Assembly: GCA_030679145.1 (NCBI GenBank)
Contig: JAUXTU010000046.1
Coordinates: 1 to 49,771 of the forward strand
Length of the DNA: 49,771 bases
Direction of reading: 5' to 3'
Source: Bacteroidota bacterium
GTDB lineage: Bacteria; Bacteroidota; Ignavibacteria; UBA10030; UBA8401
Below the pieces are notes generated by a model, which was given only the letters and a program-made list of their open reading frames with translations, was not told the DNA's origin and made no database searches. Shown here piece after piece: positions 24,540 through 33,839 of this stretch. Numbering within the stretch: the stretch's first letter is position 1; each line of letters starts with the position of its first letter. The translations under genes and the position numbers were made by a program.

Positions 24540-25544
24540 ATGAAAATTGGAAATATAAATATTGACCGTCCTTTGATTCTTGCACCGATGGAAGATGTTA
24601 CGGATATGCCTTTCCGTCTTGTCTGCAAAAAGCTTGGTGCTGATATCATGTACACTGAATTTGTCAATTCCGATGGATTGGTGCGGAATAACAAAAAGAC
24701 ATTTGAGAAGATGAGATTTTTGGAAGAAGAGCGTACATTTGGCATACAGATTTACGGCGGCGATGAGAATGCAATGGAAGGAGCTGCTCGTTTGGCGGAT
24801 TCACTCAAACCTGATATTATAGATATAAATTGTGGATGTTGGGTGAAACAAGTTGCCGGGCGAGGAGCCGGCGCGGGTTTGCTGAAAGATCTTCCAAGGA
24901 TGGAACGCCTTGTAACAAATGTTGTCAAAGCAACAAAAATTCCGGTAACAGTAAAAACGCGATTAGGCTGGGATGAATCCTCAATCAAAATCATTGAAGT
25001 TGCAAAAATGCTGGAAGGAATCGGAGTTCAAGGTCTCACTGTTCATTGTCGAACACGATCACAAGGACATAATGGCGATCCTGATTATTCTTGGATCCCG
25101 AAAATAAAAAAGGAAGTATCAATTCCAATTTTTGTAAACGGAAGTTTAGTTGATCCTCAGCAGATTAAAGAAGTGTTTGATGAAACTGGATGCGATGGTG
25201 TCATGATCGGTCGTGGCGCAATCGACAACCCTTGGATATTTGCTGATACAAAACATTATTTTGCAACCGGAGAGATCAATCCAAAGCGGACACTTGCAGA
25301 ACGAATCGATAAGTGTGTTGAATTATTACAGCTTTCTGTTGAACGAAAAGGAGAACGACGCGCTGTAATCGAAATGAGAAAATTTTACATCGGGTATTTG
25401 AAAGGAGAAGCGAATGCTTCCAAACTCCGCAATCATTTAATGATCTATAATGAAGCTCAACCGATCATTGATCTGCTTCAATCAGTAAAAGAGAAAGGAC
25501 ATATCGAAGAAGGGATGTTTACATCCGTAGAAATTGCTGCTTAA
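24540..25544 (+). CDS. dusB: tRNA-dihydrouridine synthase (DusB type)
   Basis: Dus enzymes reduce specific uridines in tRNA to dihydrouridine using FMN and NADPH. The 334-residue protein has the TIM-barrel start RPLILAPMEDVTDMPFR, the catalytic cysteine region IDINCGCWVKQVAGRGAG near 96-114, VKTRLGWDESS near 140, the FMN-binding LTVHCRTRSQGH near 165 and DGVMIGRGAIDNPW near 220, and a C-terminal helical tRNA-binding domain. The usual NxGCP is NCGCW here, with the cysteine kept and proline replaced by tryptophan. It follows isocitrate dehydrogenase after 132 bases in the same direction, probably as a separate unit. Confidence 0.9.
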   Translation: MKIGNINIDRPLILAPMEDVTDMPFRLVCKKLGADIMYTEFVNSDGLVRNNKKTFEKMRFLEEERTFGIQIYGGDENAMEGAARLADSLKPDIIDINCGCWVKQVAGRGAGAGLLKDLPRMERLVTNVVKATKIPVTVKTRLGWDESSIKIIEVAKMLEGIGVQGLTVHCRTRSQGHNGDPDYSWIPKIKKEVSIPIFVNGSLVDPQQIKEVFDETGCDGVMIGRGAIDNPWIFADTKHYFATGEINPKRTLAERIDKCVELLQLSVERKGERRAVIEMRKFYIGYLKGEANASKLRNHLMIYNEAQPIIDLLQSVKEKGHIEEGMFTSVEIAA

Positions 25545-25550
25545 GAAATT

Positions 25551-25613
25551 TTATTGCATATAATCTTGCGAAGATTCTATGCAATAAGCTATAAAACCTG
25601 CGTAAGGTTTTTG
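25551..25613 (+). terminator. Two hairpins after dusB, the second terminator-like
   Basis: The first hairpin (25551-25587) pairs TTATTGCATA with TATGCAATAA around an inner AATCTT/AAGATT stem and lacks a T-run. The second (25594-25612) is AAACCT / AGGTTT with a five-base loop and ends in TTTTT. Together they probably end the dusB transcript. Confidence 0.5.
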
Positions 25614-25719
25614 ATATAAGGGTTTCATGCAAGTATTGCAAACCAAAAAAACACATTTACTCTTGCACTTTCCTCGAAACTTCCTTATCTAATATTAAAT
25701 ATTCACACGTTGAGATAAA

Positions 25720-26355
25720 ATGATCGCCTTTGTTGTTGGTTTTATCATAGGATATTTGACCACGATCCCAATTGGTCCTATTAATTTAGCCGTAGTGATG
25801 AAAGCTCTGCGTAATCACACCGCGCAGGCATTATTGATTGGTATAGGTTCCGCGTTTATGGATATTATTTATTGCGCCGCCGCTGTTTTTGGAATTGGTT
25901 CCCTCGTTATACATCCTTCTCTTGAATTAACGTTTCGCATTTCAACCTTTCTAATTTTTTTTATTTATGGAATAAAAACAACATTTGGGAAATTACCTGA
26001 AGCACATTTCCAACCAAACGAAGAAGATGCACCAGGATTTAAACGTTATTTTTTACTGGGAATGGCAATGTACTTCTCCAATCCTTCATTCCTAGCATAT
26101 TGGATTACCATTGGTGGAATAGTTCATGGATATCACATCATTCATGCAACAATGCTGGATAATGCATTATTTGCACTTGGTACCGGAGTTGGAGTAACAG
26201 GCTGGTTCTTTACACTAGTTGAATTAGTTGAACGACACAAAATTAAATTCGAAATTAATAAAATTAGAAAAATTACGAGATTCTTTGGGTTGCTATTATT
26301 AATTGTAAGCTTATTTCTTGGATGGAGTCTCTTTAAGGATTTATTGATGAAGTGA
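25720..26355 (+). CDS. LysE-family amino-acid/metabolite exporter
   Basis: This 211-residue inner-membrane protein has about six hydrophobic helices. The N-terminus FVVGFIIGYLTTIPIGPINLAVVMKAL contains the IPIGPxN motif typical of LysE/RhtB exporters, with GIGSAFMDIIYCAAAVFGIG in helix two. The substrate is not identifiable; relatives export lysine, homoserine, threonine and similar compounds. A charged cytoplasmic loop (about 90-105, FQPNEEDAPGF) separates the two halves. It is followed by a strong shared terminator. Confidence 0.8.
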   Translation: MIAFVVGFIIGYLTTIPIGPINLAVVMKALRNHTAQALLIGIGSAFMDIIYCAAAVFGIGSLVIHPSLELTFRISTFLIFFIYGIKTTFGKLPEAHFQPNEEDAPGFKRYFLLGMAMYFSNPSFLAYWITIGGIVHGYHIIHATMLDNALFALGTGVGVTGWFFTLVELVERHKIKFEINKIRKITRFFGLLLLIVSLFLGWSLFKDLLMK

Positions 26356-26394
26356 AAACCCTGCAAAGAAAAAATGATTATGAATGAACAAAAA

Positions 26395-26421
26395 ATCCTG
26401 CCTTTCGGGCAGGATTTTTTT
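26395..26421. terminator. Bidirectional terminator between the LysE-type gene and the convergent lipoprotein gene
   Basis: ATCCTGCC / GGCAGGAT with a 5-base loop is followed by seven T on the plus strand and preceded by five A, which makes a T-run on the minus strand. It lies between the two converging genes. Confidence 0.85.
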
Positions 26422-26448
26422 TATGAAAAATTTATCGCTCATCAAAAA

Positions 26449-27252
26449 TCAATCGTCAGGATGTCCATCTTTATTTGAATCATGTCCTCCGCGACCTTTC
26501 CCGAATGATTTTTTTATTGCCTCATTAATCAATTCTTGATTTGTCTTTGATTGATCCGTAGGATCGAGAAGCAGATTGGTTTTAACATGGGTGAACCAAT
26601 CTCCAGTATTGAATCGCAAAGCAAGATTTAATGTGTTTGTGCTGGCTGCAACAGTAAAGTTGCCTTTGATCTTAAATTCCAATTCAATGTTCGATTTGAA
26701 AGCAAACTGAACCCAGTTACCGTTCTTTTTAATTGAACCCCAAACAGCTACACTATAACCGGCGATTGAATCGTTATTTGGTGTTCCTTTTCGATTATGT
26801 TCGTCGCTGTCCTCATAATGTTCGCCTTTTTGAATTCGATGTATTTTAAATTTGATCCCGTCGTAAGTGCCAGCTGGAAGGGTTTGATCCGCAAAATTCA
26901 CTGCATTCGAATCGCGAACATGAATAATAAATGGTCCTTTAAACGTAATATTTGATTCTCTATCATCGTCGGGTGATTCTTTTCCGGATGTATCAACCTT
27001 TACGGTATCGATATGAGATTCAAATTTAATTCTCTGAAGAACGACAACAATACTGTCGATGCGTAGTGAATCAACAGCCGTAATTTTCCCCAATGAAGTT
27101 GTTGAACTTACTTTTGAAAATCCAACGGACAAATTGATCGCTGGATTTGAAGTTCCTGCTGAAACCGGATCATCGGTTTTTTTGCATCCCCCAATAGCTA
27201 TAGTCATTACGATCATGAATATAGCCATCGAAAATAACTTTTGTTGCTTCAT
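26449..27252 (-). CDS. Lipoprotein, DUF4382-like
   Basis: This 267-residue protein starts with a signal peptide ending in the lipobox IAIGGC (Cys22), so it should be lipid-anchored in the outer or inner membrane. The body is beta-rich, with ITAVDSLRIDSIVVVLQRI, FKGPFIIHVRDS and TLPAGTYDGIKFKIHRI, a pattern seen in DUF4382 proteins of the FCB group. The C-terminus GHDSNKDGHPDD looks like a single calcium-binding loop (DxNxDG). Its function is unknown. Being monocistronic and convergent with the exporter gene, it has no informative neighbour. Confidence 0.65.
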   Translation of the reverse strand: MKQQKLFSMAIFMIVMTIAIGGCKKTDDPVSAGTSNPAINLSVGFSKVSSTTSLGKITAVDSLRIDSIVVVLQRIKFESHIDTVKVDTSGKESPDDDRESNITFKGPFIIHVRDSNAVNFADQTLPAGTYDGIKFKIHRIQKGEHYEDSDEHNRKGTPNNDSIAGYSVAVWGSIKKNGNWVQFAFKSNIELEFKIKGNFTVAASTNTLNLALRFNTGDWFTHVKTNLLLDPTDQSKTNQELINEAIKKSFGKGRGGHDSNKDGHPDD

Positions 27253-27376
27253 GTATTTACCTTTAAATAGTTTATAGATTGTGTTGCTCTAACATCATAA
27301 TACACTATAAACTTGGTAAAACACGTGATGCGTATCATGAAAAAATAAGTGCAATATTTTCAAAAAAAAAAAAAAT

Positions 27377-29287
27377 TTATTCTTCCAGTGTGGATATATC
27401 TCCCTCGCTTAATCCTTGTGCTCTTGCTTTTAAGAGACGGCGCATAATTTTTCCACTGCGTGTCTTTGGCAGAGAGGAAACGAACTCGATCTTTTCCGGT
27501 TTTGCGATCGGACCAAGTTCATGTGAAATGTGTTTACGAAGATCTTCAATGAGCAGTTCGTTCGGTTCGTTTCCGGATTTTAATATCAAATATGCATGAA
27601 TTGCCATTCCTTTTATTTCGTGGGGAAGGCCAATGACAGCAGCTTCTGCAACTGCGTGATGAGTTATAAATGCTGATTCGATCTCTGCCGTACCTAAACG
27701 ATAACCACTTACTTTGATAACATCATCAACGCGTCCGATCACCCAAAAATATCCATCACTATCTTTGCGAGCGGAATCACCTGCAAAATAATATCCGGGA
27801 TAAGTGCTCCAGTATGTTTTCACATAACGCTCAGGATCCTTGTAAATGGTTCTCATCATCGCCGGCCAAGGATTTTTCAAAATTAAAAATCCTTCCTCGC
27901 CGACCGGAACTGATTTTCCTTCAGCATTCACAACATCAGCATCAATGCCAGGGAATGGTTTTGTAGCAGAGCCGGGTTTCAACGGTTGCGCAGGCATTGG
28001 CGCCATCATGAACATACCGGTTTCTGTTTGCCACCATGTATCCATGATCGGGCATTTTTCTTTTCCGATAATTTTATAGAACCAACGCCATGCTTCCGGA
28101 TTAATCGGCTCACCAACGCTTCCAAGTAAGCGAAGGGAGGAGAGATCGTGACGATTCGCCCACGATTCGCCGAATCGCATCAAACCACGGATCGCAGTTG
28201 GAGTTGAATAAAAAATCGTGACGCCATATTTTTCAATAATCGACCACCATCGATCAGGATAAGGATACATCGGCGCACCTTCATACATTATTGATGTTGC
28301 CCCTGCGATCAGGGGACCATACACGATATATGAATGTCCGGTGATCCAGCCCGGATCTGCAGTGCACCACCAACGGTCTTCTTCTTTCAAGTCGAACACA
28401 TCTTTGATCGTTGCATGAATACCAACGGAATATCCGCCGTGTGTGTGAAGAATTGCTTTTGGTTTTCCTGTTGTACCTGATGTATAAAGAATGAACAACG
28501 GATCTTCTGCATCCATTACTTCCGTTTCACACTTCAATCCATTTTTAGACATTGGAAGTGTCATTAATTCGTGATACCAATAATCACGTCCTTGTTCCAT
28601 CATAACATCAATTCCGAGATGCTTAATGACAACAACATGTTCCGGTTGACCCGAACGTTTTAATGCTTCATCAACAATCTTTTTTAATTCAATTTTCTTT
28701 CCATTCATGTTCCCACCGTCGGCGGTGATAACAACTTTGGATCCGCTGTCTTCAATCCTGCCATGTAAAGCTTCAACGGAAAATCCTCCGTACACAACTG
28801 AATGCACTGCACCGATCTTTGCTGTAGCAAGCATTGCAATTACTGTTTCCGGAATGCGCGGCATATAAATTGTAACAAGATCTCCTTTTACTACTCCCAT
28901 GCTTTTCAAAACATTTGCAAATTTACACACTTCACGATTCATAGCGTGATATGAAAATGTTCTGACCTCTCCTTTTTCACTTTCCCAGATCAAGGCAAGT
29001 TTATTTCTGCGCCATGTCTTTACATGACGGTCCAATGCATTTAAAACAATATTGGTTTTTCCGCCGGTGAACCATTTATAAAAAGGTTTGTCCGAATCAT
29101 CAAGAACTTTATCCCACTTTTTATACCAGTCCAATTCTTCTGCTCGTTTAGCCCAATACGCCTGAATATCTTTTGCTGCTTCTATGCGCACTGCTTCAGG
29201 ATCTTTAACATTTGCTTGCGCTACTGTTTCTGGGGAGGGATGATACAATTCAGTGGAATTTTGTACAATTGGGTGTTCTTCCTTCAT
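27377..29287 (-). CDS. acs: Acetyl-CoA synthetase, AMP-forming
   Basis: Acs activates acetate to acetyl-CoA through acetyl-AMP. The 636-residue protein shows all family signatures: FYKWFTGGKTNIVLNALDRH near the N-terminus, the P-loop-like YTSGTTGKPKAILHTHGG near 265, DTWWQTETG near 410, YFAGDSARKDSDGYFWVIGR near 490 with the conserved aspartate, and PKTRSGKIMRRLLKA near 610, whose lysine is the usual acetylation site. Length and motifs point to acetate rather than longer acids. It is probably transcribed alone; AAGGAG precedes the start. Acetate use fits an organism that also carries KorAB and isocitrate dehydrogenase. Confidence 0.95.
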   Translation of the reverse strand: MKEEHPIVQNSTELYHPSPETVAQANVKDPEAVRIEAAKDIQAYWAKRAEELDWYKKWDKVLDDSDKPFYKWFTGGKTNIVLNALDRHVKTWRRNKLALIWESEKGEVRTFSYHAMNREVCKFANVLKSMGVVKGDLVTIYMPRIPETVIAMLATAKIGAVHSVVYGGFSVEALHGRIEDSGSKVVITADGGNMNGKKIELKKIVDEALKRSGQPEHVVVIKHLGIDVMMEQGRDYWYHELMTLPMSKNGLKCETEVMDAEDPLFILYTSGTTGKPKAILHTHGGYSVGIHATIKDVFDLKEEDRWWCTADPGWITGHSYIVYGPLIAGATSIMYEGAPMYPYPDRWWSIIEKYGVTIFYSTPTAIRGLMRFGESWANRHDLSSLRLLGSVGEPINPEAWRWFYKIIGKEKCPIMDTWWQTETGMFMMAPMPAQPLKPGSATKPFPGIDADVVNAEGKSVPVGEEGFLILKNPWPAMMRTIYKDPERYVKTYWSTYPGYYFAGDSARKDSDGYFWVIGRVDDVIKVSGYRLGTAEIESAFITHHAVAEAAVIGLPHEIKGMAIHAYLILKSGNEPNELLIEDLRKHISHELGPIAKPEKIEFVSSLPKTRSGKIMRRLLKARAQGLSEGDISTLEE

Positions 29288-29504
29288 GAATGAAGCTCCT
29301 TAATATAGATATAGATTGAAAATAGAGATTGATCAGTCCAAGAGTTTTGGAATATTACAGAAGAGAATTGACTATTGCAAGGTATGCTGAAAGTAATTTT
29401 ACACTTTCGGTTGTATTGAATATTTTGCTTCTGGATTCCTTAAATGGAAACACTGCTTTCTCTGTAAGGGAGGGGACATTTTATATTTTTAGTTGTTTTT
29501 TTTA

Positions 29505-31175
29505 TTACTTCAACTGCTCCAAGGCTTTCATTTTTTCTTCAGCGCGTTTCCGGTATTCTAGAATGCCTGTATGACGAGGTTGTATCAGCAATGTATTGTC
29601 CCAAATATTGATTGCTTCCTGATAATTTTCGTTCGCATACAGGGCAAGTCCTCGTTTAAATTGTTTCTCAACCTCTGGCTGCAGTTTTGCTCTTGCCAAT
29701 TCGATTGCGCCCGGGAGGTTTTTATTTTTGATGTTTTGTTTGGAAAGATCGAGCATCATTAACAACGCTTCAAAATAACGGCCTTCAGCCATTTCCTCTT
29801 TTGCTATTTCAAACTGATCGTCAAGACGGCCTGTTTTTATAGCGTTGAGGCCCGCTTTTGCTTGAGAATTTTTTGGTTCAACAGTTAACGCCCGCTCAAA
29901 TTCTTTTTGCGCATTATCAAATTGTTTTTTGTTCAATAAAGATCGAGCACGTTTAAGAATGGTTTTTACGTTCTCCTTGGAAAGATTTTCCAGATCGTCG
30001 ATACGGGATGATGCAGCCTCGTTTCCGGGGTCATTTTTTAGCGCTAGTTCGTAATTTTTTCTTGCGCGAGCAATTTCCCGTTGCTCCATTAAACTGTCTC
30101 CCGCTGCGATCAAATGATTAACGTATTCAGTCATTCTTTTTTTCGTTGCTGCCAATTGAGATTCAACGGTTGCGTTTGATGGATTTGCTCGAATCACCGT
30201 TGAATATGATGCAATCGCCGAAGCGAAATCGGATTTTTCTTCAAACTTTTTTGCCGCTTGTAAGTTTGTCGTTTCCACCGAATCCAATATGTTCTGCGAT
30301 TGTACAGTCATCTCGCGTGAATCGTCGTCGAATTCGTCAAATTCAATTGCCAAACGGAATTTTTGATATGCTTCGCTGTATCTTTTTTCAGAGAATAAAT
30401 TGTATCCTTCTTCATACGCTACCGAACGATGTTCTTCTGCAGATTCTCCGATAACAATATTCAATGAGAAGCACAGTTCACCCGGACCGAGTGCTACTTC
30501 TGTTGAAAATGCAGTTGACCGTATATTCATTCCTCCGTACACCGATTTGAACGCACGGGTACCCGCAACAAACGAAAGTTGATCTGATAACAATATTTCA
30601 GAACCGTACACCATTGCTCTATACGTTCTATTCTGCGCCGCTGCTTGTATCCGGACCCAATCAGGGATTGCCCAGATTGCGATTCCTCCGTTCAGCATGG
30701 TTTCCTTTGGTAAATTTGCAACGCTCATTCCAACATGAAGTCCGGAATTTTGAACTGAAAAAGGAAAATGAAATGCACTTCCGAACGCAAAACGAAAACC
30801 ATCTTGAACCTTGCTGATAACGCTGACTGAAGTTCCAATCGTGTGATAATTCCATAATCGTCTTCCGTATCCAACGGTGTAATTCGAAAGAGAATCCTGA
30901 TTGGCAATTCCCGCCGCAACTGTTCCCCAAAATGGGATCGAATATGCTCCGGACATCGATGCCAATGTGCGGAACCGGTTAGTACTTACGAGGAACTCAT
31001 TCTGATGAATACGTCCAACTTCGGAAGGATTGAGAAATAACGCACTGGCACGAGGCATCCACATTACGGAAGAAGATGCGAGTCCGTAATCTTTACTGCC
31101 GATTACAAATGATTGTGCTTCCGCGGCAGTGCCAACGAGACAGAGAATTACTGTAAGGCGGCAGATAAATTTCAT
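29505..31175 (-). CDS. PorV-like outer-membrane beta-barrel fused to TPR repeats
   Basis: About 556 residues from the ATG at 31175, which overlaps the cyclase stop by one base (TGATG). It has a signal peptide (to AAEAQ, about residue 22), then a PorV/UPF0164-like part (about 25-245) with SASALFLNPSEVG-style features (seen as PRASALFLNPSEVG), SIPFWGTVAAGIANQD and many alternating strands. From about 255 to the end run tetratricopeptide-type helical repeats (for example YEEGYNLFSEKRYSEAYQKF, and AKKEFEKSDFASAIASYSTV-like units). PorV-type barrels shuttle T9SS cargo at the outer membrane; a TPR tail would sit in the periplasm or outside. A T9SS role is suggested by three cargo genes nearby but is not shown. 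Confidence 0.68.
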   Translation of the reverse strand: MKFICRLTVILCLVGTAAEAQSFVIGSKDYGLASSSVMWMPRASALFLNPSEVGRIHQNEFLVSTNRFRTLASMSGAYSIPFWGTVAAGIANQDSLSNYTVGYGRRLWNYHTIGTSVSVISKVQDGFRFAFGSAFHFPFSVQNSGLHVGMSVANLPKETMLNGGIAIWAIPDWVRIQAAAQNRTYRAMVYGSEILLSDQLSFVAGTRAFKSVYGGMNIRSTAFSTEVALGPGELCFSLNIVIGESAEEHRSVAYEEGYNLFSEKRYSEAYQKFRLAIEFDEFDDDSREMTVQSQNILDSVETTNLQAAKKFEEKSDFASAIASYSTVIRANPSNATVESQLAATKKRMTEYVNHLIAAGDSLMEQREIARARKNYELALKNDPGNEAASSRIDDLENLSKENVKTILKRARSLLNKKQFDNAQKEFERALTVEPKNSQAKAGLNAIKTGRLDDQFEIAKEEMAEGRYFEALLMMLDLSKQNIKNKNLPGAIELARAKLQPEVEKQFKRGLALYANENYQEAINIWDNTLLIQPRHTGILEYRKRAEEKMKALEQLK

Positions 31176-32722
31176 CAATTTAAGGTATAGTTAATTTTGT
31201 GAACTGCCACTTCTTGTTTTTTTCCTTTGATGGGAATATTTCCCTGGGAAACAGATGGGAACAGTTTTTTTATTTCGAGTGCGATTTCATCAGTGACTAT
31301 AATTTCCATCGGTCCTGCAATTCCGCATAGTCGTGAAGAAAGATTCACCGTATCACCAATCGCCGTGAAATCCATACGATCGTGAGAACCGACGCTTCCG
31401 AGTACGGCGATCCCCGAAGCTATTCCAACACCGACGTTCAGGACATTCTCTTTTTGTTTTTTTCTTTTAATATTTAAAAGAGCAACTTCTTTTTGAATAT
31501 GAATAGATGCTTCAATAGCATTGCTGGTCATCCTCTCACCCCTGAAAATTGACATTATCCCGTCACCAAGAAATTTATCTACAACTCCGCCATGTTCGTG
31601 AATAACCCTTGTCTGAAGATCAAGATAATGATTCAGCGTTTCCACCACTTCTTCAGGTGATTTATTTTCCGAAAATGACGTGAACCCCCTGATATCTGTA
31701 AACATTGCACAAATAAGACTGCGCGTGCCGCCAAGCGTCATTTCTTTACCGGTAGAGATCATTTCAACGGTGGATTTTGAAACGAACTTTTGCATTTCTA
31801 CTTTTTCGCGTATTTGAACAACCATAAAGTTAAAATCGCGGGATAACATCCCCAGTTCATCCTTCATTCTGGTCGCAACATTAACCTGAAGATTCCCCGA
31901 GCCGACCTTGCGAGCAGCATCGGATAACACTATGATGATTCTGACGATATGTTTTGATACATAGAATACCAAGCCAATTGCGATGAGTGAAACGATAAAA
32001 CTATAAAGAAAAATTTTGAATTTCATATCACCAATCTTTGCCAGAAGAGTTTCCTTTGAAAAACTGATCGATGCACCGCCAACGATGATCTTTTTTATTA
32101 GTTTTCCTTCACGTTTGTTGACGACAATTGCCTGAACGAACCGCAGAGATGATGACGTTTCGATGAGGGTGGAGGAATCGGTCCGTGCAATCACATCCCA
32201 TTCTTTCGCCGAAATACGTTTGTTAAGCTCGTCCGAAACGAGGTGGGCAATAACCACACCTTTTCGGTCAATGATAAAGAGATGCTCAAGTCCCTGCAGT
32301 TTCAGGTTCTTGAAATTATTAACGTAATCTTGAATGATGGAAGGAGAATTAAGAAGCAGATTATCTTTTGCCGACGAATTTAATCCGAGCATAATTGAAT
32401 GACCGAGTGCTTCTGTCTGAAGACGGAGTTCACGTTCCTGCAATTGTGTGACGATTGTGCCGATGATGAGAGTGGTTCCAATAATCGAGGCCGCAACGAT
32501 AATGCTTAATTTCAGCCGGATTTGAAGACGAAGAAACATCTCCACGATATAATTCAGGCCAACTTGCGTATACCGCACAGTTACCTTAAAATCTTTGATA
32601 AAAAGGGATTTCAATTGGAAAAAATATCCATCTCGTTTATGCCAACGATCTCGGATTTTAGTGCGGTAAAGGGATGCCTTCCTGAGAAAAATATCTTTGA
32701 TTTCACGAAACGAAATTTTCAT
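31175..32722 (-). CDS. Membrane-bound class III adenylate cyclase with HAMP domain
   Basis: This 515-residue protein has a basic N-terminus (1-70), TM1 (about 73-93), an extracytoplasmic sensor domain of about 140 residues (PAS/Cache-like, HLFIIDRKGVVIAHL), TM2 (about 236-256), HAMP (about 258-310) and a cyclase catalytic domain (about 332-515). Catalytic residues are present: metal-binding Asp343 (FTDIRGFTSF) and Asp387 (KFLGDGIMSIF), adenine-selecting Lys383 with the FTAIGDTVN segment, and the transition-state Asn460 and Arg464 (NLSSRL). cAMP rather than cGMP is the expected product. It overlaps the PorV/TPR gene by one base, so the pair is expressed together. A cNMP-binding protein is encoded at 48.4-49.3 kb. 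Confidence 0.9.
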   Translation of the reverse strand: MKISFREIKDIFLRKASLYRTKIRDRWHKRDGYFFQLKSLFIKDFKVTVRYTQVGLNYIVEMFLRLQIRLKLSIIVAASIIGTTLIIGTIVTQLQERELRLQTEALGHSIMLGLNSSAKDNLLLNSPSIIQDYVNNFKNLKLQGLEHLFIIDRKGVVIAHLVSDELNKRISAKEWDVIARTDSSTLIETSSSLRFVQAIVVNKREGKLIKKIIVGGASISFSKETLLAKIGDMKFKIFLYSFIVSLIAIGLVFYVSKHIVRIIIVLSDAARKVGSGNLQVNVATRMKDELGMLSRDFNFMVVQIREKVEMQKFVSKSTVEMISTGKEMTLGGTRSLICAMFTDIRGFTSFSENKSPEEVVETLNHYLDLQTRVIHEHGGVVDKFLGDGIMSIFRGERMTSNAIEASIHIQKEVALLNIKRKKQKENVLNVGVGIASGIAVLGSVGSHDRMDFTAIGDTVNLSSRLCGIAGPMEIIVTDEIALEIKKLFPSVSQGNIPIKGKKQEVAVHKINYTLN

Positions 32723-33042
32723 TATTTTTCAATTTGTCTACGGAGAATTATTGCAATGAATAATCCCAAAAATGTTCAATCCCGTTGCGTAGAATACGAA
32801 ATTGACTAAATAAGATTACCACATTTAAAAACAAAAATCAATTTTGTCGGGATTAAAAAGATGGCGCTGCCGGGTTAAATGTGTGTTTACTTTATTGTTA
32901 TGTGTGTTGTAAAACACCAATCTATTTTTCACGACACAAAGAAGTCGGTGAATTATGAGGATTCCAGGAAACAAACAAAAACGCCGTTGACCTGTATAGG
33001 TTCAGCGGCGTTTTTTTATTATTAGTATTCTAAAAGAGAGTG
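32723..33042. other. Gap without a gene between the cyclase and the metal-binding protein gene
   Basis: This 320-base AT-rich stretch contains the upstream region of the cyclase operon and a bidirectional terminator at 32980-33017. No open reading frame with family signals or codon bias was seen, and no obvious RNA gene. Confidence 0.6.
32980..33017. terminator. Terminator after the heavy-metal-binding protein gene
   Basis: AACGCCG / CGGCGTT with an extended imperfect inner stem (TTGACCT / AGGTTCA) is flanked by AAAA on one side and seven T on the other. It lies 26 bases past the stop of the minus-strand gene and could stop transcripts in both directions. Confidence 0.8.
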
Positions 33043-33450
33043 TTACGATTTTTTTGCGTCACTCTTTTTTGATTTCATTGGTCTTCCATCCATTTTGCTT
33101 TCATCACCACAGCATCCATCACTGCAATCTTCATCCCCAGATTTTGATTTTTTCTTCACGTCAGTCTTTGAAGCAGTTTTTCCTTCATTTGCAGAGAAAC
33201 CGGCATCGCTGACCGCTTTGATCAATGTGGCAGAAGTTGTAGTGCTTGCCAATGTCACAGTAGCTTTTTTATTCTTTAGATCTACTTTTACTTCTTTTAC
33301 TCCGTCAACTTTTTTCAATGCTTTTTCAACTGTTCCCACACACGATTCACAGGTCATTCCAGAAACGTTTAATATTACCGTCTTTGATTTTTCTGCAGAA
33401 AAGAGGGAAATAGAAAAGACTAGTGTAAGTAATACGATCATTTTTTTCAT
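33043..33450 (-). CDS. Exported heavy-metal-associated (HMA) domain protein with Cys-rich tail
   Basis: About 135 residues from the ATG at 33450. A signal peptide (MKKMIVLLTLVFSISLFSA) leads to one HMA domain (about 22-90): VILNVSGMTCESCVGTVEKAL has the GMTCxxC metal site and the fold is complete through ATLIKAVSDAGFSA. The tail (about 95-135) is Lys/Asp-rich with a second cysteine group, CSDGCCGDE. It is probably a periplasmic or anchored copper- or mercury-binding protein; no transporter gene is adjacent. A longer in-frame start at 33507 would move the signal peptide inside and is unlikely. Confidence 0.8.
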   Translation of the reverse strand: MKKMIVLLTLVFSISLFSAEKSKTVILNVSGMTCESCVGTVEKALKKVDGVKEVKVDLKNKKATVTLASTTTSATLIKAVSDAGFSANEGKTASKTDVKKKSKSGDEDCSDGCCGDESKMDGRPMKSKKSDAKKS

Positions 33451-33839
33451 TATATCTCCGTTTGATTTTTGTTGATTGAATGTAAGATTAAGTGTCTCAA
33501 ATTTCAAGTTGGAATATTTTCAAGCTTCCGTAGTCTATTTATCAATGTTTCTCCCCACAATGAACATCCTTTGGTTTATTGAAGTTCCTTTTACTGCATT
33601 TTTCTTTCGGTCAGTATAATTTTTCTGTTTATAAAAACTAACAAATTAGAAAAAAATAATTGGATTCTATTGCTGAGAATGTATTATTTTTGATAAGCTT
33701 ACTGATGAATTGTAAAAAATTTAGTGTCATGACAACACAACCGCAAAGCAAATCTGCGAACAAATACCAATAAAATTTATTTTGTGTGAAGCCAAATCGC
33801 TTGGCTTTGTAAGAAAAAATAACATTTAGGAGGATGGCA
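33451..33839. other. Gap without a gene upstream of the first propeller gene
   Basis: The region is very AT-rich and separates divergent genes. It contains a possible plus-strand promoter (TTGATA at 33690, 17 bases, TAAAAA at 33713), a small hairpin AAGCCAA/TTGGCTT at 33789-33807 in the presumed leader, and an AGGAGG ribosome binding site at 33828-33833. No coding signal was seen. Confidence 0.5.
33690..33718 (+). promoter_or_regulatory. Candidate promoter of the first propeller gene
   Basis: TTGATA and TAAAAA are separated by 17 bases, about 120 bases upstream of the start codon. The -35 is good, the -10 weak. In AT-rich DNA such matches are common. Confidence 0.3.

Noticed and set aside
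29329-29574. 81-codon plus-strand frame between acs and the PorV/TPR gene
   Set aside because: No ribosome binding site or family features, and it overlaps the 3' end of the opposite gene.
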